Source of the DNA: Cognatitamlana onchidii
GTDB lineage: Bacteria; Bacteroidota; Bacteroidia; Flavobacteriales; Flavobacteriaceae
Reading direction: 5' to 3'
Assembly (NCBI RefSeq): GCF_004804355.1
Contig: NZ_SRWZ01000001.1
Coordinates: 372,001 to 436,000 of the forward strand
DNA length: 64,000 bases
The notes below the pieces were generated by a model that saw nothing but the letters and a program-made list of their open reading frames with translations, was not told where the DNA came from and ran no database searches. The position numbers and the translations under genes are program-made. Below, piece by piece: positions 19,701-28,433 of this stretch. Each line of letters starts with the position of its first letter. Within the stretch, counting starts at the first letter, position 1.

Positions 19701-20117
19701 ATGCCTGCAATATATGATATTGAAAGACATATGAGCGGTAAGGAAGAGGAAATTGGAAGCATTATTGCACAACAGTACGATTTAATCTTAAATGGATATG
19801 AAATTGGAGGAGGCTCTGTTCGTGCCCATAAACCAGAAATACTTGAGGCGACCTATAAAAATATGGGCTACGATAAAGAAAGTATGATGAAAAGTGTAGG
19901 CACTATGTACAAAGCTTTCCATTACGGAGCACCACCTCATGGCGGTATTGCCTGGGGTGTTGATAGACTCATGATGATTTTGGAGAAAAAGACTTCTATT
20001 AGAGAGGTTATGGCATTCCCTAAAACAGGAACTAGTGAAGACTTGTTATTTGGAGCGCCTTCCGTTCTTTCAGATAAAAAGGTAGAAGAAATGAATGTCA
20101 AAGTAATAAAAAATTAG
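16776..20117 (+). CDS. gatB-aspS: GatB fused to aspartyl-tRNA synthetase
   Basis: 1113 residues in one uninterrupted frame. Residues 1-~478 are a complete GatB: 'IGLETHVRLNTKSKLFC', the zinc cysteines 'CSC' and 'CPVC', 'WDRKHYEYPDNPKN', 'EFKSDVSVSLR', 'PRTEIKNLNS', then the helical domain and a full YqeY-like tail ('NQGKAGILVGKVIG'). Residues ~479-515 are a Gln/Ser/Pro/Lys linker. Residues ~520-1113 are a complete bacterial AspRS: OB-fold anticodon domain ('SGWVSSVRDHGELIFIDLRD'), motif 2 ('FRDEDSRGDRQPEFTQLD'), the GAD insertion ('QHHGLGGLAYI') and motif 3 ('GGIAWGVDRLMMIL'). The product would charge Asp onto tRNA and amidate Asp-tRNA(Asn) in one tethered assembly with GatA and the GatC-like protein. 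His replaces the Leu found in E. coli AspRS in the 'RDHG' loop, which hints at a non-discriminating enzyme. A strong terminator ends the operon. Confidence 0.96.
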   Translation: MELEQLNDLLKKHELELVIGLETHVRLNTKSKLFCSCANAGDIDIPNHNICPVCTGQMGVLPAINKEAITKAIYFGKAVKSTFENDIISWDRKHYEYPDNPKNIQITQFHNPIIPDGQVSCFRNDGSQFTVNLTQVHIEEDAAKLMHEKKVSLVDFNKAGVPLIEIVTEPCIRHIEDASTYAQYIQRIVQNLGISEANLEKGEFKSDVSVSLRKKRDYNLNPRTEIKNLNSFKFMVDALKEEVEKQLNYYLEHKEFRPDQTTVLFDADLKQTKTMRKKEFEADYRFISEPDLPFVYIKDVVESIDVDLSTLPYAVESILIKGGVLPQDAKFFTADSLRSETFVAINNELKEPSFVAKTLTNNIKPEDYTKIENLSNFIEIFSLFKDNKVTSVLAQNAIKSLLENPNFDYNTYFSENTISESQIDDAIAKVISENDAIATDIKNGNQGKAGILVGKVIGIIGKGASGKVIREGILKALSNNTSRQKPASQSEQQAPSSNQQIAAKKEEEVLPEIPLVIKDQYRTHVASQISEENIGIQVTLSGWVSSVRDHGELIFIDLRDSSTQIFQVRLSRESFPNLDDLVKLKPESVITVSGCIVQRKEDDYNPSLRTGKIELEATSLEILNLSKTLPFEIKRATKSNENVRFQFKYLDHRNDAVRKTIVNRHKVIKLMRDILDAQDFLEIETPILSAGTDEGAREFIVPTRKQSGSFYTLPQAPQQFKQMLMVSGYEKYFQIARCFRDEDSRGDRQPEFTQLDIEMAYASMQQIIDLNTHMFNEIVKNIYGKKWTLHPFEVLTYKEAMDAYGCDRPDLRFGLKLKDITDIVKDTTFQVFSKPIDDGGIVKCIKVSAEEQGKKRLSKGQIEKLTELAQHHGLGGLAYIIVNKNDLQSPIIKFLGEDIAARIIEATNAQVGDIVFFSAADYATANKALDAVRQELGTMLRLINPKELRPAWVVDFPMFEKTDEGNWTFTHNPFSMPAIYDIERHMSGKEEEIGSIIAQQYDLILNGYEIGGGSVRAHKPEILEATYKNMGYDKESMMKSVGTMYKAFHYGAPPHGGIAWGVDRLMMILEKKTSIREVMAFPKTGTSEDLLFGAPSVLSDKKVEEMNVKVIKN

Positions 20118-20128
20118 AATTCCTTAAT

Positions 20129-20161
20129 AAAAAAGGCTTTTCAGTTTGAAAAGCCTTTTTT
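20129..20161. terminator. Bidirectional terminator between gatB-aspS and the large protease gene
   Basis: AAAAAAGGCTTTTC / GAAAAGCCTTTTTT perfect stem with a 5-nt loop. A-run and T-run serve both convergent genes. Confidence 0.9.
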
Positions 20162-20186
20162 ATTAAACTTAGTATCTCATTTCCAA

Positions 20187-23100
20187 TTATTCTACTAGAA
20201 TTCTTTTTAGATGCTTATTACCATCAATAAGAATCTTAATAAAGTATACACCAGAGGTTACATTTAGCATGCTCACCTCCACTTGTTGCGAAGGCTTTTT
20301 CACCCGTTCCGTTTGAATAAGTCTACCAGACACATCAAATATTTCTATTTGGTCTATTGGTTGGCCATTCAAATTATTAAGTGAAAAATCACCCTTATTA
20401 GGTATTGGGTAAACCAATAACTTATTGGCATTAAAACTTGTACTTGACTTAGAAAGTATCTCGTCCACTAAAAGAGAAACATTATCTAGCATGGCCTTTG
20501 ATGGCCCTGTAGAGGACTCAGGAACAAATGCTTGAAAGTTCAATGAAATAGTTTGACCAGCATAATTACTTAATTCAGTTAATATATCATTACTAAAATT
20601 TCTTTCTATTTCCCCTTCATTCGGGTCTAAACCAAACTTTAACTCATCCACTTGAAACAACTGAACACCATTTAAGTCAGTAAACCTAACTTCAAAAACC
20701 CTTTCTTGAGTTGGGTTATTAAAGGTCATTTTATAATTTACTTTAAAGTCGAATGATAGTATCGCACTTGATGAGCTCGCAATGTTAGAAGGAATTTCAA
20801 TACTTTGACTGAAACTATAGGTGGTGTTAGCAGAACCATCAAAGGATGTATAAGCAGCGTATTGACCATCCTGAGGATTAATATTATTAACAATGCTACA
20901 AACGCTATTAGAGTTTTCTAACACTGAAAAATTGACACTACATCCACTAAATACATTGGGGCCACCTACAGTCCAACCCGCTGTAGAACCACATTCAAAC
21001 CCACCATTTACAATTAATTCACCTTCTTCAGATTGGGACTCACAAAGTGTTGTAAAACTTATTTGACTAGTCCAGTTGCTATAACCTTCATTGTTACAAT
21101 TACTTCTCAAGTAAGCATAATACAATGTACTTCCGTTTAAATTATCCAATAGAATTGAGGGCTCTAAAACTGTTGTACGGGTTCCTCCTCCAGGAGAAAA
21201 TGGTCGCGAACTATATTCAATATCCCAAATAGCAACATTTTCATCTTCGTCCCATGTTAACAATGTAGAATTTTGGGTTGACGTAGCCGCTTTAAAATTG
21301 GTAGGTGTACTACATGCAAGAAGTGTTCTAAAAAGAATATACCCAACCCAATTACTATATCCATCATCACCACAATTACTTCTTAAGTATACATAATAAA
21401 AGGTGTTTGGTTCAAGGCCTTCAAGAGTAATATTATTGACCGAAGCGGTCTGAACAGTACCAATTCCGTTTCCAGGGCTAAAAAAACTGGTGTGGTATTC
21501 TAGCTCCCATTCGTTCGCATCACCATTGTCTTGCCATTCTAGCGTTGCAGAATTTTTTGTCACATCACTAGTTGTAAAACCAAAAGGAATTGTACAAGCT
21601 TCATCGGTTTGAAAGTATAAATAATTGGTCCACCTGCTATACCCATTTTCTTCTCCACAATAACTTCTTAGATAAACATAGTATGCTGTATCTGGAACCA
21701 AACCTTCCAGATTTAAGCTATTTTCTAAAGCGACTTGCGTAGTACCAATTCCATTTCCGGGTGTAAAATAACTTGTATTATATTCCACCTCCCATTCGGA
21801 GGCATTGCTATTATTTTCCCATTCAAATGTTGCCGAATTTTTCGTAACTTCATTAGCCCTAAAACTAGTTGGGACATTGCATGACACTTGTGTTTTAAAG
21901 GATAAATACCCCGTCCAATTACTATACCCATCGTCTTCCCCACAATTACTTCTTAAGTATACGTAATACCAGGTGTCGGATGCTAATCCCTCAAGACTCA
22001 AACTATTTTGTAAAACAGTTTGGGTTGTACCTATTCCATTTCCTGGAATAAAATAATCTGTATGATACTCTATATCCCATTCGGTGACATTTCCACTGTC
22101 TTGCCATTCTAATGAGGCTGTATTCTTTGTTACTTCAGTTGTTCTGAACCCAATTGGAACAGCACAAGCCACCTCTGTTCGAAATATTATATATCGTGTT
22201 GAATTACTTATACCATCTTCTTCTCCACAATTTCTTCTTAAATACGCGTAATAGGTAGTATCCGGTAATAATCCTGTAAGACTTAAAGAATTTGTTGAAG
22301 ACGTTTCTACAGTTCCCAATCCTGGAGAAAAATACCCGACTTTATATTCTACTTCCCATTGCGCGTCCCCTGAAACATCATCCCAGGACAACTCCGCCGA
22401 ATTCTTAGTGGCAGAATCAACTCTGAAGTTAGTTGGCGTGGGGCAAAGCTCGGTTGTTGTAAATGTAATCGGCCCTATAAATTCACTAGAGTCACCAATA
22501 CCACATACAGCTCTAACATAAACATCATAAGACCGTTCAGGTAATAAACTGGTAAGTGTATATGGATTATCTGTGGTAAACACAGTTGTAGCACCAGAAA
22601 CATTAAACCCTGAGAAGCCGTATTGAATTTCCCAATTGGTTTCGTCGTCTGTAGATTCCCATGAAAAATCAGCTGTTCTTCCCGTAATATTTGTAACCAT
22701 TGGATTAATAGGATTACTACAGGACGGCAACTCATCAAAATTAACCTCATCAATTAAAATATCATTATACCTTCTATAAGTACTAGAGTTTAAAGTTACT
22801 TCAAACTCCAACTGCACTATATTAGAGGTTAAGTTATAATCGCTAAGGTCTACAACAAAATCGCGCCAGATGTTAGTACTACTATTCACTGTAATTATAC
22901 CACTAAACACCGTTCCATTAGAATCGTATAAGGTAACTTCTAAGGTATTATATATATCGTTATAAGTATTTTTACTAAACGCTGAAAAAGTGATTGACGG
23001 ACTAGACAAACTTGAGATGTCCACCCACGGAGTTTTTAGTGTATAAGGGCCATTAACAGGATTATACGAACCATCTAACCAAGCATAGTTAGAGTTGTTT

Positions 23101-26100
23101 AGTGTACTCCTATCCCTAACATTAGAAGCTTCGTAACCTGCATACTTATTAAATTTCCATGAGTAACCAATATTATTTTGTTTCCAACAGTCAGGCATCA
23201 CATTAGTAGCTACAAAACTTTCTTTATAAGGCGCCTCTATGACGTTACAATCTGTCTTGAATTCCAAAAGACTGGACCAATTACTATACCCATCAGAGTC
23301 GCAATTCGCACGAACATATACATCATAGAGGGTATTAGCGGTCAAATTCTCTATCAATACAGTATTTGTTGTAGAAGACACCTTAGTTCCCGTACCTAAT
23401 TGAAATCCAGAGCTTCCATACTCTATTTCCCATTCATTTTCATTACCTGTTCCTAGGTCCCATATCAAGCTTACTGAGTTCGTTGAAATTGTACTTACCG
23501 TGACACTTTGAGGCACAAAACAAGCTACAGGAGTTCTAACCCTGAGCGGACCGACACTATCACTATGCCCTCCTTCCGAACAATTGGCTTTAACATAAAT
23601 ATCATAATCTGTTTCAGGACTTAACCCCGTTAATACTGCACTGGCCTCCTCTGAAACCACAACCGTTCCTTCACCTGGAATAAAACCGATTTCTCCATAT
23701 TCAATAGTCCAGCTTGATTCATTATCTACCTGGTTCCATTCTATACCAACCTGTTTGGCTTCTATGTTAGTAAACCTAAAATTCGTTGGCGCCACACAAT
23801 TGGGCTTTTCTTCGCATACTACCGTAGCCTCCCATCCCGAACTTGTTACACTACTATCTGAGGTAAATACAAAAGTAAGAGCACCACTTTCATGGCTGGA
23901 AATAATAGTTCCTGGGTTTGAAGAGTACGCCCCTAAATATGGCGATTGTGTATCCGGACCATCATAGATCCTTAACCTGTCGCAGCAGGATTCTACAAGA
24001 AAACTATTAAATATGACTCTGACACGTTCATCGAGTGTTTTAGGATGAATGGTAGTTGTGGTATTTTCGCTGTTAGAATAATTTCCAGTTGGTCCTCCTG
24101 AATCGTAGAAACGATCTCCATTACAGTAATCTGGAGTTGTTTTAAAAGGTATTGGTCCAGCCCAATTGCTAAATCCATCGCCTTCTGGCTCACAATTTGA
24201 CCGCACGTATAAATCATATTCAGAATTGGAAACTAGCTGATTTATCGTAATATTTTTTTCTGAAGCCTCAACAGAAGTTCCTGAACCTAGGTCAAATCCT
24301 CGACTTCCATACTGAACTTCCCACAAAGCAACATCCCCATTTAAATTATCCCATGTAACTGTTACAGAATCATTTGTAAAACTCGTTATACTTAAATCTG
24401 TTGGGGTCGAGCAAAGTTCAGTGGTAACAAATCTTAAAGGCCCTACAACTTCACTAAACCCACCAGCATCACAAACGGTTTTAATATAAACTTCATATGC
24501 TGTTAGTGGCACTAAATTTTCGATAGTGATAGATGTTGCAGACGCATCAACTAATTCTCCACTTCCTCTTTCAAACCCAGCTAGTCCGTACTCCAGCTCC
24601 CAATTAGAATCATCTCCATTCTCAGTCCATATTAAGCTAACCTCGTCTCCTTTTAAACTAGCTATTTGAAAATCTATAGGTTCAAAACAATTCGGTTTTT
24701 CTTCGCAGGTTACAGTAGCATCCCAACCACTAAAATTTAAAAAACTATTGGATGTAAAAACAAAGGTAAGCGTACCAGTATCGGTAGTCGAAACGAATTC
24801 TTGGCCTCTTAACTCAGTTCCTGTAAAGGTTCCTAGAAGTGTGGCCTCATCATTTTCACCATTGTATATTCTCAGAAAATCATTACCAAAATGGGTTTCG
24901 AAACTGTTGAATCTTACTCGAACACGTTCAGATTCTGTTTCGGGAGCTATTACAGTTGTAATATTTTCATTATCGCCGTAGTTATTATCTGGACCTCCAG
25001 AATCGTAGAAATGATCTCCACTGCAATAATCAGAATCTGTCGAAACCTCAAACGGCCCAATGTATGCACTACTACCACCTATAGAACAGTTTCCTGCAAT
25101 ATAAAAATCATATTCAGTACCCGACTCTAAACCCTCTACTTTTGTTTGTTTATCTTCTAACTCAATACTCGTACCAGTACCTAAAGAAAATCCTGATACT
25201 CCATACTCAACTGTCCAAGAAGATGAATTTGAAACATCATCCCAAGAAAACTCAATACTATTAATTTCTGTACTTAACAATAAAAAGTCTGACGGAGAAC
25301 CACATGCTGTTGAAAAATTATAAACAGTTGAAAAACTTGAAGTTCCACATGGATTTATAAATTGTACTCTCCAATAGTATAACTGATTATTTTCTAAATT
25401 TGATGGTACAAATAATGCATCTTGGACTGTTGCTTCCTCAATAATATTGTCAAAGCTATCGTCTGTCGCTATCTCAATAAGATAGGAAATGGAGTCTTCT
25501 CTGGCATCCCAAGTTAATTCAAGATCCAATGCTTGCGTATCTGAATCGTTTAAAGGTTGCACTAAGTTTGGAACCTCCTCGATAGCATCAAAAACCGTGA
25601 AATCCAACAACACACTCTTCTCTATACCAGATTCGGACAAACCACTAACATTAAAACTATAATCTCCTATTTCTAAATTTTCTAATCCACTAAGTGTAAC
25701 AAAAAAAGAGGTGCCTTCAAGGTCACTACCACTAAAAGACTCTTGAGAAAATGTAGCAGTGGTTCCTTCAGGCAAGTTGGATGCGGACACGTTGACCTCT
25801 TCTTCAAAGGATAAAAAGGTTTTATATTTTAAATTAAGCACAGCAGATTCAGAACTACATACATCAACATGAGGCTCATCAGATAAAATAGCATACTCCG
25901 ATTTTACAATTGTGAATGGATTCTGATTGACGGCAAAGAACACGTTATCATGCCCCTTAATCATTATTCTAGCATTAGCAGTGGCCTCCACATCAGGTAA
26001 GTTAAAAGTTTGGCTACCGTCATTATCTGTAACAATCAGGCTATAAGGGAAATTTTGCCCGCCATCAATTGAGAGTAAAATTTCAACCTGACTTGTATTT

Positions 26101-27845
26101 ATGGGTGCTTCATTTGTACCCGCAACGTCCCAATTTACAGTCACTAATTCACCAACTGTCCATACTTCGGAATTACCATTTTGTGATGTCACTGCAAATG
26201 GTCCTGCATCACCAGAAACATCAATATATACCGCATCTGAAACCACCTGACCTCCATTTACATGATTATCCCTTACGGTCATTACGAAATTTAATCTTCT
26301 TGACACCGAGGGCAATACTTCCCATGTGGGCGTTAAATTATTAGACAAAACATCCCCTAAATCTGGAAAATATCTTTTACTTGTTGCCGCGGGAGGTAAA
26401 GACCTAAACATCGGGCCAACCAAATTCGTTGGCTGAGGAGTTGAAGTACTTACAGGGTCTTGCGGGTCATTCTGTTCCCAACAAAAGCTTAAAGATTCGT
26501 TGCCATCAGAATCTGTAGCGCTTCCTTCCAATACAAAAGCCGTACTCTTTGGGATTACATAGTTGCTTGCTGGTGTGACCACAGGCGCTGTATTATTGGT
26601 TGGAATCAATTCTGCACAACTCGAGTTGTTAATTGTCCAATTTGCCACATCGCGAATACTTGTATAATTGAAATAATCATCTGCCCCAGACTGCACATTA
26701 GGAGGGCAAATACCTGCATAACTCATTATCGTTGTTCCACTACCTGGTTCAACCTCACTATTATTTCCGCTTCTGCAATTACGACTACTCTGTGTGTGAA
26801 ATGCCCCAAATTGATGACCAAACTCATGGGCAGCTAACAAATTCATGTCATCCTGATCAGGATTTCCATGAACACTGTAAGCTTGACCTTTAGCAGTATC
26901 TGTACACACACAGGCAATACATCCCGCATTACCATATTTTCTATTTGCTTCCTGATGAAATAAGTGCCCTACATCATAATCATTATTTGTAATATTATTG
27001 GCTAAAGTATTTACTAATTGACTTCTCAAACTACTTCCTGTAGTGTAGGGATCTGTTGCTGGATTTAAAAAAATTAGTAAATCAGTATTTGGAATAAGCT
27101 GCATTGAAATCCCAAAGTCTCGTTCGAAAATACCATTCAAACGATTTACAGATCCAACCATAGCTTGTAAAACCTTTGTCTTTCTTTCATCATCATCCGC
27201 CTCCGTGCCATCAAGAAATACCTGAGAGTAATCTCCACTAACAGAGAGGGCTAAACGATACCTCCTTAAATTTCCGTCATTAACGTCTCTATCAAACACG
27301 CCTTGTTTTGATAGTCCTTTTTCAAGATAGTCTTCTGTTTCACATAAAAACGCTGTATTCCCCTCTTGAGAGGAAGTTATTCTAAACTCATAAAGAGAAT
27401 TAGTTAACGGTTTCACCTCTGTCTTTTCGTAAGTCTTGCTCTCAAAAACACCTCTAAACCCGACTCTTGGAGAATACGTAAAAGCTATTATTTTATTCGA
27501 TGCACCTACAGACACCCCCCTGTAACTCTTTAATTCAGGGAATTTGGCTTCTAATTCAGGGTGCATCACTTTTGTTTCATACACTTTAAATGCAATGCTT
27601 TCTCCATTCTCTTCTGGAAATAATAGCACCGCTGGATTTGTAGTTGTAACGGCATTCAACTGGAGCCTAAAATCATCAACTCTTAAACTATAAACTGAAG
27701 CATCATTACCAGACTTATTTAGAACGATTTTGCTGGAGTTACTTGCTTTTTCCCATATCGTTTGGGAAAAAGAATTGGAGTATATAAACAATAACAAACA
27801 AAACAAACTAAGTTTTTTGCAACACTTCTTTGTTACGTTCTTCAT
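20187..27845 (-). CDS. Giant secreted metalloprotease/adhesin with Fn3, CUB and MAM-like domains and a T9SS tail
   Basis: 2552 residues. Order: signal peptide (1-28); propeptide-like region to ~190; reprolysin-type catalytic domain with 'HEFGHQFGAFHTQ' (HExxHxxGxxH, near residue 340) and the Met-turn 'MSYAGICPP'; Ig-like modules; a first Fn3 pair; CUB domain ~939-1049; two Fn3; CUB domain ~1239-1349; two Fn3; a MAM-like domain ~1526-1706; six Fn3 (~1707-2266), of which the last five are near copies; a jelly-roll-like region; and a C-terminal type A sorting domain ('YPIPNKGDFSL', 'GVYFIKIL', final 'KRILVE'). Known T9SS substrates with this tail are exported across the outer membrane and anchored or released. 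It probably degrades and binds extracellular protein or matrix. A strong terminator follows the stop; the upstream 590 bp is non-coding. Confidence 0.93.
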   Translation of the reverse strand: MKNVTKKCCKKLSLFCLLLFIYSNSFSQTIWEKASNSSKIVLNKSGNDASVYSLRVDDFRLQLNAVTTTNPAVLLFPEENGESIAFKVYETKVMHPELEAKFPELKSYRGVSVGASNKIIAFTYSPRVGFRGVFESKTYEKTEVKPLTNSLYEFRITSSQEGNTAFLCETEDYLEKGLSKQGVFDRDVNDGNLRRYRLALSVSGDYSQVFLDGTEADDDERKTKVLQAMVGSVNRLNGIFERDFGISMQLIPNTDLLIFLNPATDPYTTGSSLRSQLVNTLANNITNNDYDVGHLFHQEANRKYGNAGCIACVCTDTAKGQAYSVHGNPDQDDMNLLAAHEFGHQFGAFHTQSSRNCRSGNNSEVEPGSGTTIMSYAGICPPNVQSGADDYFNYTSIRDVANWTINNSSCAELIPTNNTAPVVTPASNYVIPKSTAFVLEGSATDSDGNESLSFCWEQNDPQDPVSTSTPQPTNLVGPMFRSLPPAATSKRYFPDLGDVLSNNLTPTWEVLPSVSRRLNFVMTVRDNHVNGGQVVSDAVYIDVSGDAGPFAVTSQNGNSEVWTVGELVTVNWDVAGTNEAPINTSQVEILLSIDGGQNFPYSLIVTDNDGSQTFNLPDVEATANARIMIKGHDNVFFAVNQNPFTIVKSEYAILSDEPHVDVCSSESAVLNLKYKTFLSFEEEVNVSASNLPEGTTATFSQESFSGSDLEGTSFFVTLSGLENLEIGDYSFNVSGLSESGIEKSVLLDFTVFDAIEEVPNLVQPLNDSDTQALDLELTWDAREDSISYLIEIATDDSFDNIIEEATVQDALFVPSNLENNQLYYWRVQFINPCGTSSFSTVYNFSTACGSPSDFLLLSTEINSIEFSWDDVSNSSSWTVEYGVSGFSLGTGTSIELEDKQTKVEGLESGTEYDFYIAGNCSIGGSSAYIGPFEVSTDSDYCSGDHFYDSGGPDNNYGDNENITTVIAPETESERVRVRFNSFETHFGNDFLRIYNGENDEATLLGTFTGTELRGQEFVSTTDTGTLTFVFTSNSFLNFSGWDATVTCEEKPNCFEPIDFQIASLKGDEVSLIWTENGDDSNWELEYGLAGFERGSGELVDASATSITIENLVPLTAYEVYIKTVCDAGGFSEVVGPLRFVTTELCSTPTDLSITSFTNDSVTVTWDNLNGDVALWEVQYGSRGFDLGSGTSVEASEKNITINQLVSNSEYDLYVRSNCEPEGDGFSNWAGPIPFKTTPDYCNGDRFYDSGGPTGNYSNSENTTTTIHPKTLDERVRVIFNSFLVESCCDRLRIYDGPDTQSPYLGAYSSNPGTIISSHESGALTFVFTSDSSVTSSGWEATVVCEEKPNCVAPTNFRFTNIEAKQVGIEWNQVDNESSWTIEYGEIGFIPGEGTVVVSEEASAVLTGLSPETDYDIYVKANCSEGGHSDSVGPLRVRTPVACFVPQSVTVSTISTNSVSLIWDLGTGNENEWEIEYGSSGFQLGTGTKVSSTTNTVLIENLTANTLYDVYVRANCDSDGYSNWSSLLEFKTDCNVIEAPYKESFVATNVMPDCWKQNNIGYSWKFNKYAGYEASNVRDRSTLNNSNYAWLDGSYNPVNGPYTLKTPWVDISSLSSPSITFSAFSKNTYNDIYNTLEVTLYDSNGTVFSGIITVNSSTNIWRDFVVDLSDYNLTSNIVQLEFEVTLNSSTYRRYNDILIDEVNFDELPSCSNPINPMVTNITGRTADFSWESTDDETNWEIQYGFSGFNVSGATTVFTTDNPYTLTSLLPERSYDVYVRAVCGIGDSSEFIGPITFTTTELCPTPTNFRVDSATKNSAELSWDDVSGDAQWEVEYKVGYFSPGLGTVETSSTNSLSLTGLLPDTTYYAYLRRNCGEEDGISNSTRYIIFRTEVACAVPIGFRTTEVTKNTASLEWQDSGNVTEWDIEYHTDYFIPGNGIGTTQTVLQNSLSLEGLASDTWYYVYLRSNCGEDDGYSNWTGYLSFKTQVSCNVPTSFRANEVTKNSATFEWENNSNASEWEVEYNTSYFTPGNGIGTTQVALENSLNLEGLVPDTAYYVYLRSYCGEENGYSRWTNYLYFQTDEACTIPFGFTTSDVTKNSATLEWQDNGDANEWELEYHTSFFSPGNGIGTVQTASVNNITLEGLEPNTFYYVYLRSNCGDDGYSNWVGYILFRTLLACSTPTNFKAATSTQNSTLLTWDEDENVAIWDIEYSSRPFSPGGGTRTTVLEPSILLDNLNGSTLYYAYLRSNCNNEGYSNWTSQISFTTLCESQSEEGELIVNGGFECGSTAGWTVGGPNVFSGCSVNFSVLENSNSVCSIVNNINPQDGQYAAYTSFDGSANTTYSFSQSIEIPSNIASSSSAILSFDFKVNYKMTFNNPTQERVFEVRFTDLNGVQLFQVDELKFGLDPNEGEIERNFSNDILTELSNYAGQTISLNFQAFVPESSTGPSKAMLDNVSLLVDEILSKSSTSFNANKLLVYPIPNKGDFSLNNLNGQPIDQIEIFDVSGRLIQTERVKKPSQQVEVSMLNVTSGVYFIKILIDGNKHLKRILVE
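21050..22455 (-). repeat. Five tandem ~285-bp coding repeats (Fn3 units)
   Basis: Units begin near 22455, 22170, 21886, 21602 and 21320 and each encodes ~95 residues with the shared pattern 'VTKNSATLEW', 'YF.PGNGIGTTQ', 'LEGL.P.T.YYVYLRSNCG' and 'GYSNW'. They are much closer to each other than to the other Fn3 units of the protein, so they arose by recent tandem duplication. Confidence 0.85.
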
Positions 27846-28433
27846 AGGTTAAGTATTAAATTAGTAAAATGATAGTTAGTTCTTAAGTGCATTAAAATAT
27901 GACGACCCTAAAGTAGTATAAAATTAAGTTAATTCTGACTTTTTAAAAATTAAAACGTTTAAGAGCTTATATTTAAGTTATAACACTAACTATGGTAATT
28001 CTTGTAACTAAGAGGGAAACTAAGTGACTCTAATTAGCAAATAAAATGATAGTACTACCAAATCTTAAACAGAAAAGCATCTTTTATATTAGTTTTACTT
28101 TGCGGTGTAACTACACCTAATATTCAATATAAATACCAAAAAATTAGCACATTAGATAAAGCCCTTAGGATGAGCATAATAGTTAACACAAATTGTAATA
28201 CTGGGAGGCATATTTTTATAACAAAAAGAACAAGATAGTAAGACTAAAAAACAGGTTACATCTGGCGAGGAGACTCTCAAAAATCTTTATATAGTTTTTG
28301 GAGGGGAAATAATGGTTAAATTTCCATTGAGTAAGGAAAACTACAAGAATCGTGGTTCCATTTTCGCACTAAAAGAAAAACAACATAGTTTGAAAAATAA
28401 AAGACTAGATTAAACTAATCTCTTCTTTCCTTT
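27846..28433. other. 588-bp intergenic region upstream of the large protease gene and downstream of queE
   Basis: AT-rich and without a gene of normal size. On the plus strand a 33-codon frame with an unusually good Shine-Dalgarno lies at 28312-28413 (separate entry). I saw no tRNA, recognisable riboswitch or repeat, nor a convincing TAnnTTTG promoter close to the protease start. Confidence 0.5.
28312..28413 (+). CDS. Possible small protein, 33 residues
   Basis: ATG at 28312 is preceded by GGAGGGG eight bases upstream, a strong ribosome binding site that is rare in this genome. The product is short and basic ('MVKFPLSKENYKNRGSIFAL' then a Lys-rich tail) with no signal or membrane segment. 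It could be a genuine small ORF, the remnant of a decayed gene, or chance. Confidence 0.25.
   Translation: MVKFPLSKENYKNRGSIFALKEKQHSLKNKRLD

Noticed and set aside
21050-22455. Regularly spaced repeats that could be mistaken for a CRISPR array or satellite
   Set aside because: Spacing is ~285 bp, the frame is kept throughout and each unit encodes an Fn3 domain, so it is a coding duplication.
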